Below are positions 41,003 to 54,400 of a DNA stretch of 64,000 bases, in pieces. The notes below the pieces were generated by a model. It did no database searches, was not told where the DNA came from, and saw only the letters and a list, made by a program, of their open reading frames with translations. The position numbers and the translations under genes are program-made. Every line of letters starts with the position of its first letter. Within the stretch, counting starts at the first letter, position 1. Source of the DNA: Corella eumyota. Taxonomy: Eukaryota; Chordata; Ascidiacea; Phlebobranchia; Corellidae. The stretch lies in NCBI GenBank assembly GCA_963082875.1, contig OY720097.1, forward strand, positions 10,052,501 to 10,116,500, read 5' to 3'.

Positions 41003-44000
41003 CATTAGTTTGCCGTAACAATACAAATAGATGTGTAAGTTTTATTAAATGGAGAAAAGAATGGTTGGAGAGCCGTAGTAACTTGTTCCATGGGTCTGAT
41101 CTGCACGAAAACAGTTTGCGAAACCATACACAAGGCTATTAAAAAATGGTAAACGACCTAAGATGAGCACGGTTAAATGAATTATTCTTTGGTTTTATAA
41201 TTTTAATTTTCTGAAATGCGTTTTCGCTGTGCTATACCATTGTTTATCTTAGTTTTATTTACGTACCAGCAACCCAGTATTACTCTTCCCAATTTGACAT
41301 CCTGGTAGTGCGGCAAGTGCCAAAGTGATGTAAATATTTATATTATATAAACATAGAATTACACACACCCTTTTTTACACAAACCTTAAATAAAAATAAA
41401 GTGTGTAGGCTACGTTCATAAAACACTTTTTATGTTAATAACTGTGTAACTATAATTTTTTTTTAATTTTAAACACTTAATACCAGTAAACATGCAATCA
41501 AACTACACTACTTTGCAAAATCTTTTTAAATGCGTTATTAGTTTCTATTTATTACTGTCCTCTTTTTTAAACGCCTTTTAATTTTATTAAATCTAAAAGT
41601 ATACTTCTTACCAATTCTTACGATACGTTGATCAAAAACTAATAATATTTTCTATTAAAAGTTTATTTTACGTAATTGTTTGTGTATTATTCGAGTAATA
41701 TTGCTCAACCTAGCCAAATCGCGTAACCGCACACTACACTAAGTTTTTGCCCATCTGACTGTGTTTTGGGCATTTCCTTAGTTTTACTTCGGTTTGTTTT
41801 AGTAAACAATAAATACGAAATCCTATAAAAAAACATGTTATTAAAATAAATTCACCCACAATTATTCTATAACCAAAAGCGCAAAATAGACTTTTACTTT
41901 TTAAACTTCATGTGTATCATATTTGTTACGTCATAATCTACTAATGCAACACTTCTTAGCACTACATCTAATTATCTAAAACGTGTTTACTTATCTCGAA
42001 TTAAAGCCAGTTTACAAAAAACTAAAAACAATAATGTGTTGGTTTTTAATCAGAACAACATACTAAAAATAAATTACAATTACAAATAAAGTTTTTTAAT
42101 TTGCAAATTGGTTATTTAAAAAAAAATTAACACTCACATCCTTCACAGGCCGCTATGTTAATATTAATTTTCTCAACCAAACATAAAACTTTCTGTGGTC
42201 GAATATAAAAATAGTAAAGCCAAACTGAAAAACAAATTTTTGATGTAATTCAAGCCGTAAAGTTTATGATGCATTAAACTTTTAACTATCATTTTGTAAA
42301 ATAATATTTTAGCCGCGGATGTAAGAATATGAATCATAATATTTTACAGTTTTCTTTGGAATTTATTTAAAGTAAAATATTAAAGCTTATTTGGACACAA
42401 CGAATTAAAAAAATTAAAAAGGTAATTTATTATTTTGCTTACCTAGTTTGACAAGATCTTAAACAACAAAACTTTTATGAATTTTTACAGGTTAATAAAA
42501 AATTTTAAAATATTTTATGTTATAACCACAGCAAGGTCCTTTATTTAACTATTTAAACGTTTTTAGTTCAAACTGTACACAGTTTAAGATATTTTTTGCA
42601 AATTCTCTTTGGGTTAAATAAACTGTAAAAGGTCTCTAAAAACATCACATTCCTGTAACCCTAACTTAGTTTATTTTTCTGTGTTACAAAATCAACCACA
42701 TTAGCTTACACGTTAAAAATTAAACATTACGAATTAAAACAGATTTAGTAGAACGTTTGAAAGGTGTAAATTACTGGTCTTAGATAGCAAAATAAATCGA
42801 ACTACAATAAGAGCTATTATTAAACACTTAACATATTCGATTGTACACTTAACTAAGACACCAAACTTTAAGTCATCGATAAAAGCGTAAATTCGTAGAC
42901 TATAAAAAACTATAAGGTTTAATTTAAGCCGTAGAAAAAAAAAAGATTTAACACATAACAATTTAAGTTTTTTTCTTAATTTATATGTAGTAAAACGGAG
43001 TTTGGTGTTTAGAATGTATATTTTTTTTCTGCGTAAAAAATTTTGCATTTCGAAGGAAAAAATAAAAATTGTTTTTTTTTGTTTTCAGCTTTGTTTAAAT
43101 TTAGGCTTTATGTTAAACAAATTCGGTATTTTTGACTAAAATATTACAGCGTTTAAAATCCACACCTTAAAAAATGTAAAAATGAATTTGCCTAAAATAC
43201 AGTTAAGTTATCAGCTAAAATTGAGTTTAAGGCCATTATATACATCATCGTAAACCTAACTTACCAATCACACCTTCACAAGTCAAGCTTCTATTGATCG
43301 TTCACTTTTGATGGATTGCAATTAAATGGTCAAGTATACTTCGTTAATACTGGCCACCTGTAAAAACACCTTCGATTGTCGCTAATAAATTATTCCTCGA
43401 GTTTTTTCACGCAAGAATTCGCCATTATTATTCGAATGTTTAGAAACGTAAAAAAACAAAAATAAACGACATGTAATCCAGCTTGTTTCTAAACTTGATC
43501 TATATCCATCTTCATTGGTTTGATTTCACGGCCAGTTAACATATATGGGGTGGTTTAATGATATTTTCGCTGCACCTGGCACAAGAATGTGCCAAAAATT
43601 GTAACTTTTATCGAAGGTTTTAATCTCGTATTGACGTTTTATACTAAAAATCAAACTATTTAAATTTTTTCTTCAAACGCTTAATACTGCCGTTCCAATG
43701 TACGTTTGTAAATTAAATTAAACTAACTGCTAATAGCTAAACAATTAATGACATTACATTGAAAACGCTAACTTAAATTTCTGATTGAAATTGACAGTCA
43801 AAAATGTACATCTTTGTTTTTTTCTAAAAGCAGACTAGTATCATTTGGCTATATCGATAATTAGATTAACCGTAAAGTTTACCATAAGACAGTTTAGTGG
43901 TGACCTCTGTTCTATAATTATACATAATTATGTCACCTTGAAATTTAATTATACCAGGTGTTTTTTACGGTTTGGTCGTGTATAAGACGCACGCTTAAAA

Positions 44001-45297
44001 ACGAGACAATTCCCCTTTACTATTACGATATGCGACAAGCAACTACTTGATATGTAAACATCAATTTAAATTAAATAAAGTTTATTCGGAACTAAGTTAT
44101 TTTTCAGACACCAACTTTATAATAAAACAAACATAGCATATTATTAAAGCCTAAAACAACTACTTGTAAGATAGATGTTAATATAATTCTGTCAACAACA
44201 TTGCCATTTCAACGAAGATAATTGAAAAAATTACACTAACTGCCACGTTTACTTATCTTAAAAAGTATCCTTACTGTCTTTTCCATTATTATATTGATAT
44301 GTGCTTGTCAACTTGTTGTTTCGTGTACAACAACTAATTACAAATTCAATACAAACATACTTAAACGTTACAACACACACAGCTTTAAGAACCGAGTAAA
44401 CATTTGCTCCATGTAGATTACCAAACAAGACAGGCAACGCTAAAGCAGCTGTGTAAAGAATAACTCGAGTTTAACCTTGGTAAACAGTATTTATTTAAAA
44501 ATTCTTTCATAACTTATATTCATTGGAAAAAACTCTAAAAGTTTAGCCTTTTGATTTTATACTAAATCAAAAACGACAAAGAGGAGTTAAAGCCTTTTCA
44601 GGTGTTAATTTTTGACATTTCTTCTCCACGTACACTTATATCGACAAAGCTTTAAACTATGTGTTATAAAAAAAAAACAGTTGCGATTTTTCTACGGAAT
44701 TTGATTAAGAATGGGATAGTAGGCAACTGATGCCTAACTCGTGGGCGTAGCAATTGTAATTTGTAGAATTAGGCGTAATATTAAGGTTTATAAAGTGCCA
44801 GTTTGTGATTCGCACCTGCACATGTTATCACCTAAACCAGCAATTTGAACTCGATTTGTAGTATCATCTTGCAAGTTAGCACTACCCCTCATAAGTTACT
44901 GAACGCAAATTTTAAAGTTTAACTTATTGCCATTTTATTTCAATGTATGAAGTTTAAACTTTTTTAAAGGTGAATGGTAAAAAAGGTATTTTCTACGTAA
45001 AATAGTTACGCAACTATCTTTTTGTGTCAAATAGATGTTAATATAATGTCTGTTTCGCCTATTATTTATTTTTCGTTTTGATTTTTAAGATGACATTTCT
45101 AAAAAGTATAATGAAGGTAAACACTTTTTACTTTATACTATTTGAAAAAATAAGAAGCCAAAGTAAGTCAATTTTACTACAAAAATTAACGTTTAATATG
45201 ACAAAATGTTCTTTTTAATTATGTTAATAGATTTTTTGGTTAAATAAGACTATCAGTTAAGTGCTTAATTGCTAATGCGGGTTTCCAACACCTGTTA

Positions 45298-45309
45298 AGA
45301 TAAGATAAG
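45298..45309 (+). promoter_or_regulatory. double GATA-factor site
   Basis: AGATAAGATAAG contains two overlapping-spaced AGATAAG consensus sites for GATA factors. A candidate site only; no conservation data. Confidence 0.3.
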
Positions 45310-45671
45310 TATGTTTAAATATTCATGTTTGCTCATATGGTATAAATTATTAATTGTGTACCAAGCGAATTAATTAAGGCTTATCAGTAATTAGCACCTT
45401 TTTAACACGTGAGAACTAGTTTACTATTACAATGCATGTGCATAAACTATCAGCCTTTTTTGTTGATGTTTTTTTTTTAAATCAGAAAAAAAGTTGTAAT
45501 TTATCTTATTTTAACATTAACGTAGCTTGGATTTAATATTTAATCTTTATTTAATAAAACGTAATAAAATAAAAAATTGTCAAAATATCTTAAAATTTAA
45601 ATATATTTTATAATTTATTTCGACACAAACTAAATTTCTGTTCCTGTACGTTAACAATCCCATCAAGCAAA

Positions 45672-45835
45672 TTTTTTTTTAATTTATTAGACGAAAGGTG
45701 CTGTTGGGACATGTTTTCGATTAATCTGCAAACGTCAAGCTCAAGGGCTAATAGTGAAACATTGGTGGGAATCGAACCCTAGATCTTTCGGCTTGTATTC
45801 TAAGGCCATCTATACCACACTACCTGACTAAAGTA
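45672..45835 (-). repeat. tRNA-derived SINE, copy B
   Basis: On the minus strand it has an A-box-like TGGTATAGATGG (45817-45806), then a B-box GGTTCGATTCC (45777-45767). The family tail follows (AGCCCTTGAGCTTGACG, GTTTGCAGATTAATC) and an A-rich end. The closest tRNA-like match among the four copies. Confidence 0.8.
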
Positions 45836-45871
45836 ATGAATTTTTCATATCACCTTAATTGGATTGACTTT

Positions 45872-45965
45872 TGTATTTTTATAAGGAAAGGGTGTGCAGT
45901 TAAAGCTATTTGTAAACGATAGACTCAGTTGCCAGTTGTGCGGTTCAAACCCGAAACCTAAAATA
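45872..45965 (-). repeat. tRNA-derived SINE, 5'-truncated copy C
   Basis: On the minus strand it starts near a B-box-like GGGTTTGAACCGC (45955-45943) and continues into the family tail (GTTTACAAATAGCTTTAA) and an AT-rich end. The A box is missing. It lies about 40 bases from copy B in the same orientation. Confidence 0.65.
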
Positions 45966-46871
45966 ATTACGATTTTTAACGTTGTTCTAAAAACGGTTCT
46001 ATGCTGACACTTAGCGACCAAATTTTAATATTGTAAGACCGCGTATGATAGCACAAATGCAAGACCACGCAAAGGCGCTAGAAAAACATAATAACAAATT
46101 TTATTTGACTTTTAGTTTAAAAAAAAATAATAATGCCTAATTTTAGTAAAACAGAAAAATTAAAAATGATCACTTTTACGCCCATCGGTTTTATTTAAAC
46201 TCCATACATTTGGTTTGGTTCAAACCAAATTAGTCCTACTATTCGCCACGTGTCGCACATAAGGATAGATCACGAGTCCAAATTCACGATGCTTGAGTTT
46301 TGGGTCCAGGTAATAATATGTTCGCGTTAATGTTTACGTAATAGCCTGGTTAAATAAATAAAACTAGTAAACTAGTCATTTTTTTAAATATTTTTTTCTG
46401 TTTTTTTAATCTTTTTCATAATATTTTTTTTATTTTAACAACTTAGGCGGTTACCAACAAATCGCTTGTCGTAATATGGTCAAAAATATTAGCTCGTGCC
46501 AAAACGCACCACAAATGGTAGTTTTTTAAATTAAAGACTCGTATATTAGCAATGGTTCGTATAATATTGTATAAAGTTTTTGCAGATTGAGTTAAATTTT
46601 ATAAATTTATACCACAGTAAACTTAATTTTACATTTTGCTAAATATTTTTTTGTTAATTTATTTTTTATTTTTTTTATGTTTATTATGTTTAATTGTAAC
46701 AAATAATTTTCTTACAATTACTTAAAATAATTTTTTTCCATTTTTAGCTAATTTGTTTTACAATTTTTATAGTTAAAAAATTAATTTTTTTTAAATTTTT
46801 TTATTTTAAAAAAAGTGTGTTTGACTGTTATTATATTAATATTACATAAAATCTTGTATATTAATTTCTAT

Positions 46872-46913
46872 TTAATTTGCATTAGCTAACCATTAATTTG
46901 CATTAGCTAACCA
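46872..46913 (+). promoter_or_regulatory. tandem duplicated octamer (POU) motif
   Basis: A 21-base unit, TTAATTTGCATTAGCTAACC plus A, is repeated exactly head to tail (46872-46892 and 46893-46913). Each unit contains ATTTGCAT (46875-46882 and 46896-46903), the classical octamer bound by POU-domain factors, next to a homeodomain-like TTAGCTAA core. It lies 1.6 kb upstream of the first Zmiz coding exon. Confidence 0.45.
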
Positions 46914-47455
46914 TATGTATTATTAAAAACTTTTACTTAATATTATAGTATTATAATTCGCATTTGCCTTTATTTATGTCAATGTCAAATATAAATAGTT
47001 TTAATTATAAGGATTTAGATGTAGCTAAAATGAGCTGTCATACAAAATTTCACAGAAAGAATAAGTTAAAACATTGTCACGTGAAAACAATTTCCTTGTT
47101 TGATCGATATTTCTGCGCAATTTAATGTCTAAGAAAATAGTGTAGTCATGCATATTTTAAAAGCAAAATCGTTGTTTAAATATTGTAATCTTACGAAAAT
47201 ACATTTTTATAAGGTTTTAAACGCATTGTTAATAAATAAACAATAAGCTTGATATTCAACAGTTCAACAGCAACTACATTATTGTACATGAAATAAGTTA
47301 ATAATTTATCTAAACAAAAGCTATATATTACAACGCTTTCAAAATTAAAGAAAATGTATTTATTCTAGTTTATTGGGAATCAATAAAGTCACTGTTTAAG
47401 CATACATATGACGCTGATAAGAAGACTTACAAGCCGCCGGCGACCCACCACTCTT

Positions 47456-47463
47456 TGACGTCA
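47456..47463. promoter_or_regulatory. CRE palindrome TGACGTCA near the likely Zmiz promoter
   Basis: Exact CRE palindrome inside the GC-richer island about 1 kb before the first Zmiz coding exon. An ETS-like CCGGAAAC lies 70 bases downstream. It may be part of a promoter. Confidence 0.35.
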
Positions 47464-48447
47464 CAACTAAACAATAGTCCCATATTGTTGTGGCTTGTAG
47501 ATTCGCTCGCATCAAGAAAAGCCGGAAACGTGACTGCCATTCTATTTTGATCTTGAAAATTATGCGTGTTTAAAATTGCTTTTCGATTGACAAAAAACAG
47601 TCACAATTTTGAAACTGACACATATTGTCACGTTTTATTTAGAAAGCGACATTTCCTATCAGTTTGATTTAAGTTAGGTTGTAATGATAGCACATTTTTG
47701 TTGTTTTAAAATTAAAATTTAATTAAAAATTATTAGAGCTGCGTTAACAATTGACAGGTTTTTACGTTGTGACTTTGTGTCGTTCGTTTTATCTTATACC
47801 TCTATTTCCTTTTTCTCTTCAACTTTCCCTAAACTTTTCAGGCTAGATCGAAAGAGAGAAAATTATTTCTTTAGTCGAGCTTAGCAAGTAGACCGTGTCA
47901 ACTTTAGGAATCTATATGCTTTTAGCTGTTGTTATTTATGACGGCATTCACCGGCATTTTCTCTTTTTTTTACTGCCACAACCTCCGCTCGATAGGTCGA
48001 TACGAAAAGAAGTAGGCAAACTAGAATTGTGTTTGCTTTGTCTGATTTAGGTTAAGTAAAAATAAAACTTAAGTTGGTCTGTCGGTTAAGTATTTTAAAC
48101 GTTTAGTGCAACTCACGTTCTCTCATAAAATTGGTTTTAATTTTCGTAGCTGAAAATTGTTGGGTAACTTGAATTAGCTAATTGGGAAAATTACAAATAT
48201 TTATATTATTTTGTATAATTATAGTTTAAAAGTTCTTTCAATTAGTTAATAATTGTTTTATGGGATATCTAGATATATAGCAGACTATTTGACTAAACTA
48301 TATGACGTTGAGAACTCTTGATACAGAGATATACAACCACTCATATAAAGTGAATTTTAATTTAGATGTTGATTGTACATATAAATGATTGATTAATTAT
48401 TAGACTTAATTACTTTCTGGGGGGAATTAGGTTCGTTTTTGTTTGAA

Positions 48448-51400
48448 ATGCACCCAGTTGTTTATCATAAAATTTCCTTACCATTAGAAGGGAATCCAGG
48501 TGGAATCGATAAAAGCCATACACGGCAAACAATTGATAGACTACAATGCATACGAAAGGTGATCTACCAATTAAAACTTATAAATTAAAATATAACTACA
48601 TTGCAATACTTAACACAACATTAAGTTGTGTAAAAACACTTAGTTATGCAAACATATATTTTGAAAATACTGTTTCCGTGTGAATTAATAGATAATATTT
48701 ATTCAAGCACCTAAAAAATCCACAATCATTTCGACGTACGGCTGGTGAACTGCTAGATTGGTGTTTAGACCCTCGTGCTTTTCAAACCCAATTTCACCAA
48801 TACTTAATGAGCTGTTTAATGGTAAGTTTTGTCTCTATATTTCTACTATAACATAACTATGTAAAGCATAATTATGTTTTTATTATCTGCAAGGCGTCGT
48901 GTTTATCCGCATTCCAATACTAATACGTTCTTATAGAATAGACTTGAATAATATCGATTAGGAGTCGGCAGGTGTTTTATTTAGGCCGACAAGCGGAAAT
49001 ATTAAATTTCTTAATGCTGACGCTCTAACAAGTCTCGTACTTATAAGGGTATTGTACAATTTTTTTAATACAAACAAATGTTTGTATTAGAAATAAATTT
49101 TTGTTTTAATTGTTTTTTTGTTTAAACTTGAAACGAAAAAACAAAAACTTAATATTACAATAATTTTTTTTTGTAATCATAACGTCACTGGAAGTGGTTT
49201 GTCAAACCCGAAATATTCATAGAAACTTTAAAAAAAAACAATTTTTCACAAATATTCACTATTCGTCATCTAAACGAACAAATATTGAGGATTTAAAAAC
49301 AAAATGCATTCCAGAGCATTTACTCAGAATTTTTTTGTCTCAAGTAGTGTAGGTGGTCCTCGGCGCCATTCGTTCGTTTCAGTTTTATACAAGAATTTTT
49401 CTCTTTTTGTGTGTTTCACGTAATATTACTGAAAGGCGTAATATTTGTACGAGGTAATGATTCGAAACGGGTAAAAAGATTTTCTCGCCTTGTTCAACAA
49501 ACTGATTAATCGGAAATATTTAACATATACAAATATAATGTTTACCTAACGGCGAATTATGAATAAAACTTTTTAAACAAAAAGTTTCAAAACAAGTGCT
49601 AGTAAATATTTTTTTTTGTACCCATTTTATTACTATATCGCGTAAAAGCAAAATATTGTTTTCTGATTTAACATCTCTTTAAATAATATATTGTTGTCTT
49701 TTCGTTAATAACATGAAAGTATAAGTATAAATAACAATAAAAATTCCACGTTCTGGCATTTATAAAAAAAAGCAATATAGTGACAAGGCAATTTAGCTAA
49801 AGGAAAACAAAGCAAATATTTTAGAGAAAAATTTGTTACCTTTTGCTCTCGAAATTTGAAATCAATATTACGTTAATCATGCTTATGGGACAAATATTTT
49901 AAGTTCAAAACTAGCGAAAATAATATTGAACAACCTAAAAGTTACAATATTAATTTTATAATTCTTTATCGTTTGATTTTACCATTTGTTGAAATACCGA
50001 AGTGCGCATTTATAAATAATTCTAATTTCTGGGTTAAAAAAATCCTGCTTTTTTTTCCTATTTTTTGGTATGATTTTAATTAATAACACCTTGTTATAAG
50101 TATAATATTACATACTTTTTTTAATTTGTTTAAACTGAAAACTGAATAATTCAATGTTTTAGGAGGTAAATGATGTGGCTGGCAAGCCTGGATATGACCT
50201 TGAATTATGTTTTCGTTTGCTTACAGTTTGTAACAAGCGAAGAGAAATGCTTCCCCCAAGTTCGTCATGTAAGTCATTTGGTTAACCTTAAAAAGTTCGT
50301 GGTAAAAATAACCGCCGAACGATGCATTTTGTTTTTTTTTTATAAAATTTCCTCTTTAAAAATTTTTAATGGATTAAATAATGATGACGTGTTTAAAAAC
50401 CCTTATATTGATTATGTTAATATTGTTTTCTTATTTAATATTAATTTGATTTAACCATCACTTTTACACTTTGTTAGTTATAAGTTATTGGTTAAAACTC
50501 TCACTTAGTTTTGTTTGAACTAGCTATGCTGAATATTTGGACTCACAGTGTTTGTAAGTTAATGGACCTACAAAGGCAGCATCAACAATCCAAAACTATA
50601 AATAACTACCATAAAAATGCTCAATCACATCCTGGAAATGTAACAAATGAGAAATTTAATTATTCACAGAAAATGCATTGCCCAAGGTAACAAACAGAAT
50701 ACGACTCTTAAATCAAGTATATTAGGTGCATTTCGGAATTTTTACTCTGATTTGTCACTTTTCATTTTGTTGGTTTGCATTATATTTTATATGTTTTTGT
50801 TATTTTTAATTTATAGTACCCTACAAATAATTAAAAAATTGATAGATAAACAACAAAAATACTAACAAAATTTTTTAAACTTAACTTATAACTTGACTTA
50901 TTTTTTAAGACCTTCAAACGACTGGAGTCAAGATCCACAAATTGGTATACAGCAACCTTCACTTTCAGTCATAACAACTGTATGGGGAATGTCGAAAACA
51001 CAGACGCCGCCCGTTCATAGTCAATCAACGGCTGCTGCGTTTGCTCAGCCCCATATTGAGGTCAATATGCATAGCACATTTCGACAGCCTAATTCTGACA
51101 ACACTAACATGTTTGGAAATAATCAAAGAAGGGTGGGACCTATTTTGGGCCAAGATCAAACTTTTGGAAATGATCAGGTTTGAGCTTTTATTGTTGCGTG
51201 TTTTTTTTCGTCAAGCCATAAAATATTTCAAATTTTTAAGTTTAGCTAAACGCCCTTGTAATAAAGCAGTAAAGCATACAATAAACACTGATTCTGTCTG
51301 TTGAATTAGTCTGTTTACATTGTTATATTGGTTATTTGATCAGGGAAATTGCAACGCGAATTTTTTACTCACAGTGTCTTGTGTTTACCAATTGGTTAAA

Positions 51401-54400
51401 CATATCCTAGTTTATTAATCATTAACAAAATATGTGACCAATACATCGCAGGTTTGGACAGTCTACCTAACGCGCCAACATTCGATTTGGTATAGTTTTT
51501 TTTTTTTTGGAATCTCTAAATAAAAACATAGCTTTGTAAAAAGTTTTTTATGATTGTTAGGTAAAAGGGTCTTGCGGTTTGGAAGCGCAAATGTGATATC
51601 ATATCAGTAAGCCATCGCCCGTCACGAATGATTGGTAATCATAATTGACAGGGTATAGGCGGGCTGATCGTGTTAAAAAGTTAAAAGTTTATTAAATTTT
51701 TAATTCAAAATATTGTTAAAATTATAAATTTATTTCAAATTTTTATTTTGTTTTATATGGCGGAGATAAGTTGTAGTAAACTAATAAAATTATAGATATA
51801 CCGTATTTGGCCTTAAACTTAGGATGGTTACTTAAAACTGTCTGGCACTCTGCCTAATATACTATTCACAATTGTCTTAACTAAGGCGGCAAAAAAGTGT
51901 ACTGATATCAATATGGTATAAAACTTTAAAATTTTCTTTTTAAATAATAAATTAATTAACAATTAAATGGTAATTTATTATTGTTTTAAAATCAAGTGTT
52001 AAGTTATAACGTTACAAGTTATGCCCACAGATTTCGATTTAAAAAAAATTAAATACCGAGTTTAGAAGCTCATAATAGTCATGTCGTAATAACTACAAAA
52101 AGTTAACTTTCACTTAATTAATTTGTATATATTTATAATTTAATTTGTCAATTTAGCAGAATCCACCATCAGCGGCTGCGGCCGCCGCGGCCATGGCTGC
52201 TGTCGCTGCGGCTGCTACCGCGACCGCTACTGCCACCGCCACTTTTATAAAGGGACAACAAGAACAAGACAACATGAATTCATATAACCCTGTATAAATA
52301 TTGTTAGATTGGTTAAAAGTTCCAAGTTTAAACAACAAATTATTTATTTTAGTTTTTTCAACATTTTTTTTTCATTTCAACGTTTGCATTTGAATTAACT
52401 AAAAAAATATGAAAAAATGTTTGTTTTAATATTTTTTAACTTATGTTAATTTTTGGTATTTTAAGTCAAATAATGTGTACTAAAGACTTTTTTGTTTAGA
52501 TGTACGGATCCAAAATAAACGACATGCACAATACTATGCACTCAATGATTGTGCAGCAACCATACCAATATAATAACCAACAATTAAACCATTTCAACCA
52601 TAATATGAATGAAACACAAACCAGTAATTTATCATTTCAATATCAACAACAATATGCTGGAAATAATTATCCAAGTAGTCAGAAAAAGTTGAGCCATTAT
52701 GGACCGTCATGTTATGAAATTAATATGTACGAGAACGCTCATAGATCACAACCTAAACAAAATGTAATTTAATTTACAGATTTTTCTTATAAAACTTTAA
52801 TAATATTACCAGTTTCCTTAGCAATGTTTTGTGGCGTTTTCAATATATTTAAAAACTTATTTGGTTATAATTTCTGCAATTTTTGTGACATATAACATTT
52901 TAGTTTTAAACTAATTATGCTTTGTATAATAAACTAGACTTTTACTAAAAATGTTTCTTTGTAAGTCGTATAAATTATCTTGTTAACTGTTTAAAATTAA
53001 ATGTTTTTAGTTTCACGGTAACAAACTCGGTGGAGTGATTAGCAATGGTTTCACACTAAACAGTGAAAACTGCAATCAACCTTCATCTAACAATTTAAAC
53101 AACTATAAACAACCATCTATGTTCGTTGGACGACAGTTTTCGTCCCAATACTCAAACGAGGTAAAGTTATTTGCAATTAACAATATAGTTTTTTGCGTGT
53201 TAAAAACGGTCTTTATTTTGCATTTTCTTGCTTAATATTTTTTTTAAATGGTTTGTAAAAGGCATGAAGATATATTATTGTGTGCTTTTTAATATCAATT
53301 CAGTATTTACCCAGTAAAGCTATTTATAAACGTAGTTACAGCATCCTCCTCATGAATATCAGAACATTAATCGTATGACTCAAGAGGTGGGGAACCCAAC
53401 TCCACCTTTGACACCTGGTACATCTAACCACGAATTAAAAAACTTTAATCATGGTATGAAATAAGTTTGTATTAAATGTTAAATGTAAAAATTTACTTTT
53501 TTAATACTAAAAATTAATTTAGATTTTATTGTGCAATGTTATATGTATAATAATATTTTTTTTATTTAAATTTTACCTGAAGTTTAAATATAAGATTTAG
53601 ACATGTAAAATTAATGCAGGGCGCGAAGAATTGCGGCTTACCTTCCCTGTTCGAGATGGAATCGTTTTAAGACCTTTTAGACTTCAACACAATGTTCCAG
53701 TCACCAGTCATGCTTTTCATCTTAGACAAAATGTCTATGAAAAGCTATGTGAAAGGTAATAGCAGAAAATTTATTTTTACATAATTTTGCATATCTTAAA
53801 TTATAAACTTTTAAATGATTAACATGTCGTTTTGGTTTATTGTAAATTTACCTAAAAATTTAGCTTACTGAATTATTCACCTGGCTTGAATGAATAATTT
53901 ATGCACGTTTACTTCTAAAAGAATATTCCTCTAAATAAAAAAGCAAATTATGTAATCTGAACATTAGCATTAAGCCTCTGTACATATTATTTTATTTTAG
54001 GCCTGATCTCGACCTTCAATTTAAATGTTATCACCATGATGATGCTATGAAACATACAAATTGGCCTCACTCTGTGCAGGTAACTTAAATTAGATTATGC
54101 GATATATTTAAACCCTTCACTGGAAACTTATTTTATTTGTAAATATGTTATAACAAGTATTGCTGAAGTCCAAGCAGAAAAAAAAGTATAATTACATGTT
54201 TTAGGTCAACGTTAACGACAACTACCTTACTATACCCCGAGGAACCGACAGACAGTCGCACAAGCCTTTATATTTTAAGAATGTTAGTAAACCGGGTAGA
54301 AACAATATTAACATCGCGGTTTCTGCATGCTGTTGCGTAAGTTTTTAATTAATAAAGTTAAAAAATTGCCCCTCACAAAAATCGACATTTTCCAACGAAA

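Larger units (their letters stand above)
31629..48447. other. 16.8 kb non-coding region between divergent netrin and Zmiz
   Basis: I found no exon with both good splice sites and a family signature. The region holds two SINE copies (45672 and 45872), two tandem-related copies of the AT-rich repeat (37010 and 37751), an (AT)n run (40967-40999), a doubled octamer motif (46872-46913), a double GATA site (45298-45309) and three TGACGTCA palindromes (36804, 40486, 47456). Less AT-rich islands lie at about 31850-32110, 35100-35300 and 47400-48050. The last is likely the Zmiz promoter and 5' UTR, the first likely near the netrin promoter. Confidence 0.55.

Noticed and set aside
42734-43048. 104-codon minus-strand frame in the netrin-Zmiz gap
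   Set aside because: Composition is dominated by Leu, Lys, Phe and Ile from AT-rich codons; no signature and no credible start or splice context.
46390-46850. Extremely T-rich stretch that resembled a repeat array
   Set aside because: No unit recurs; it is low-complexity AT sequence.
52153-52338. Minus-strand frame rich in Ala and Val opposite the Zmiz Ala/Thr-Ala exon
   Set aside because: It is the shadow of the GC-rich repeat-coding exon on the other strand; the plus-strand exon has homology and proper splice sites.
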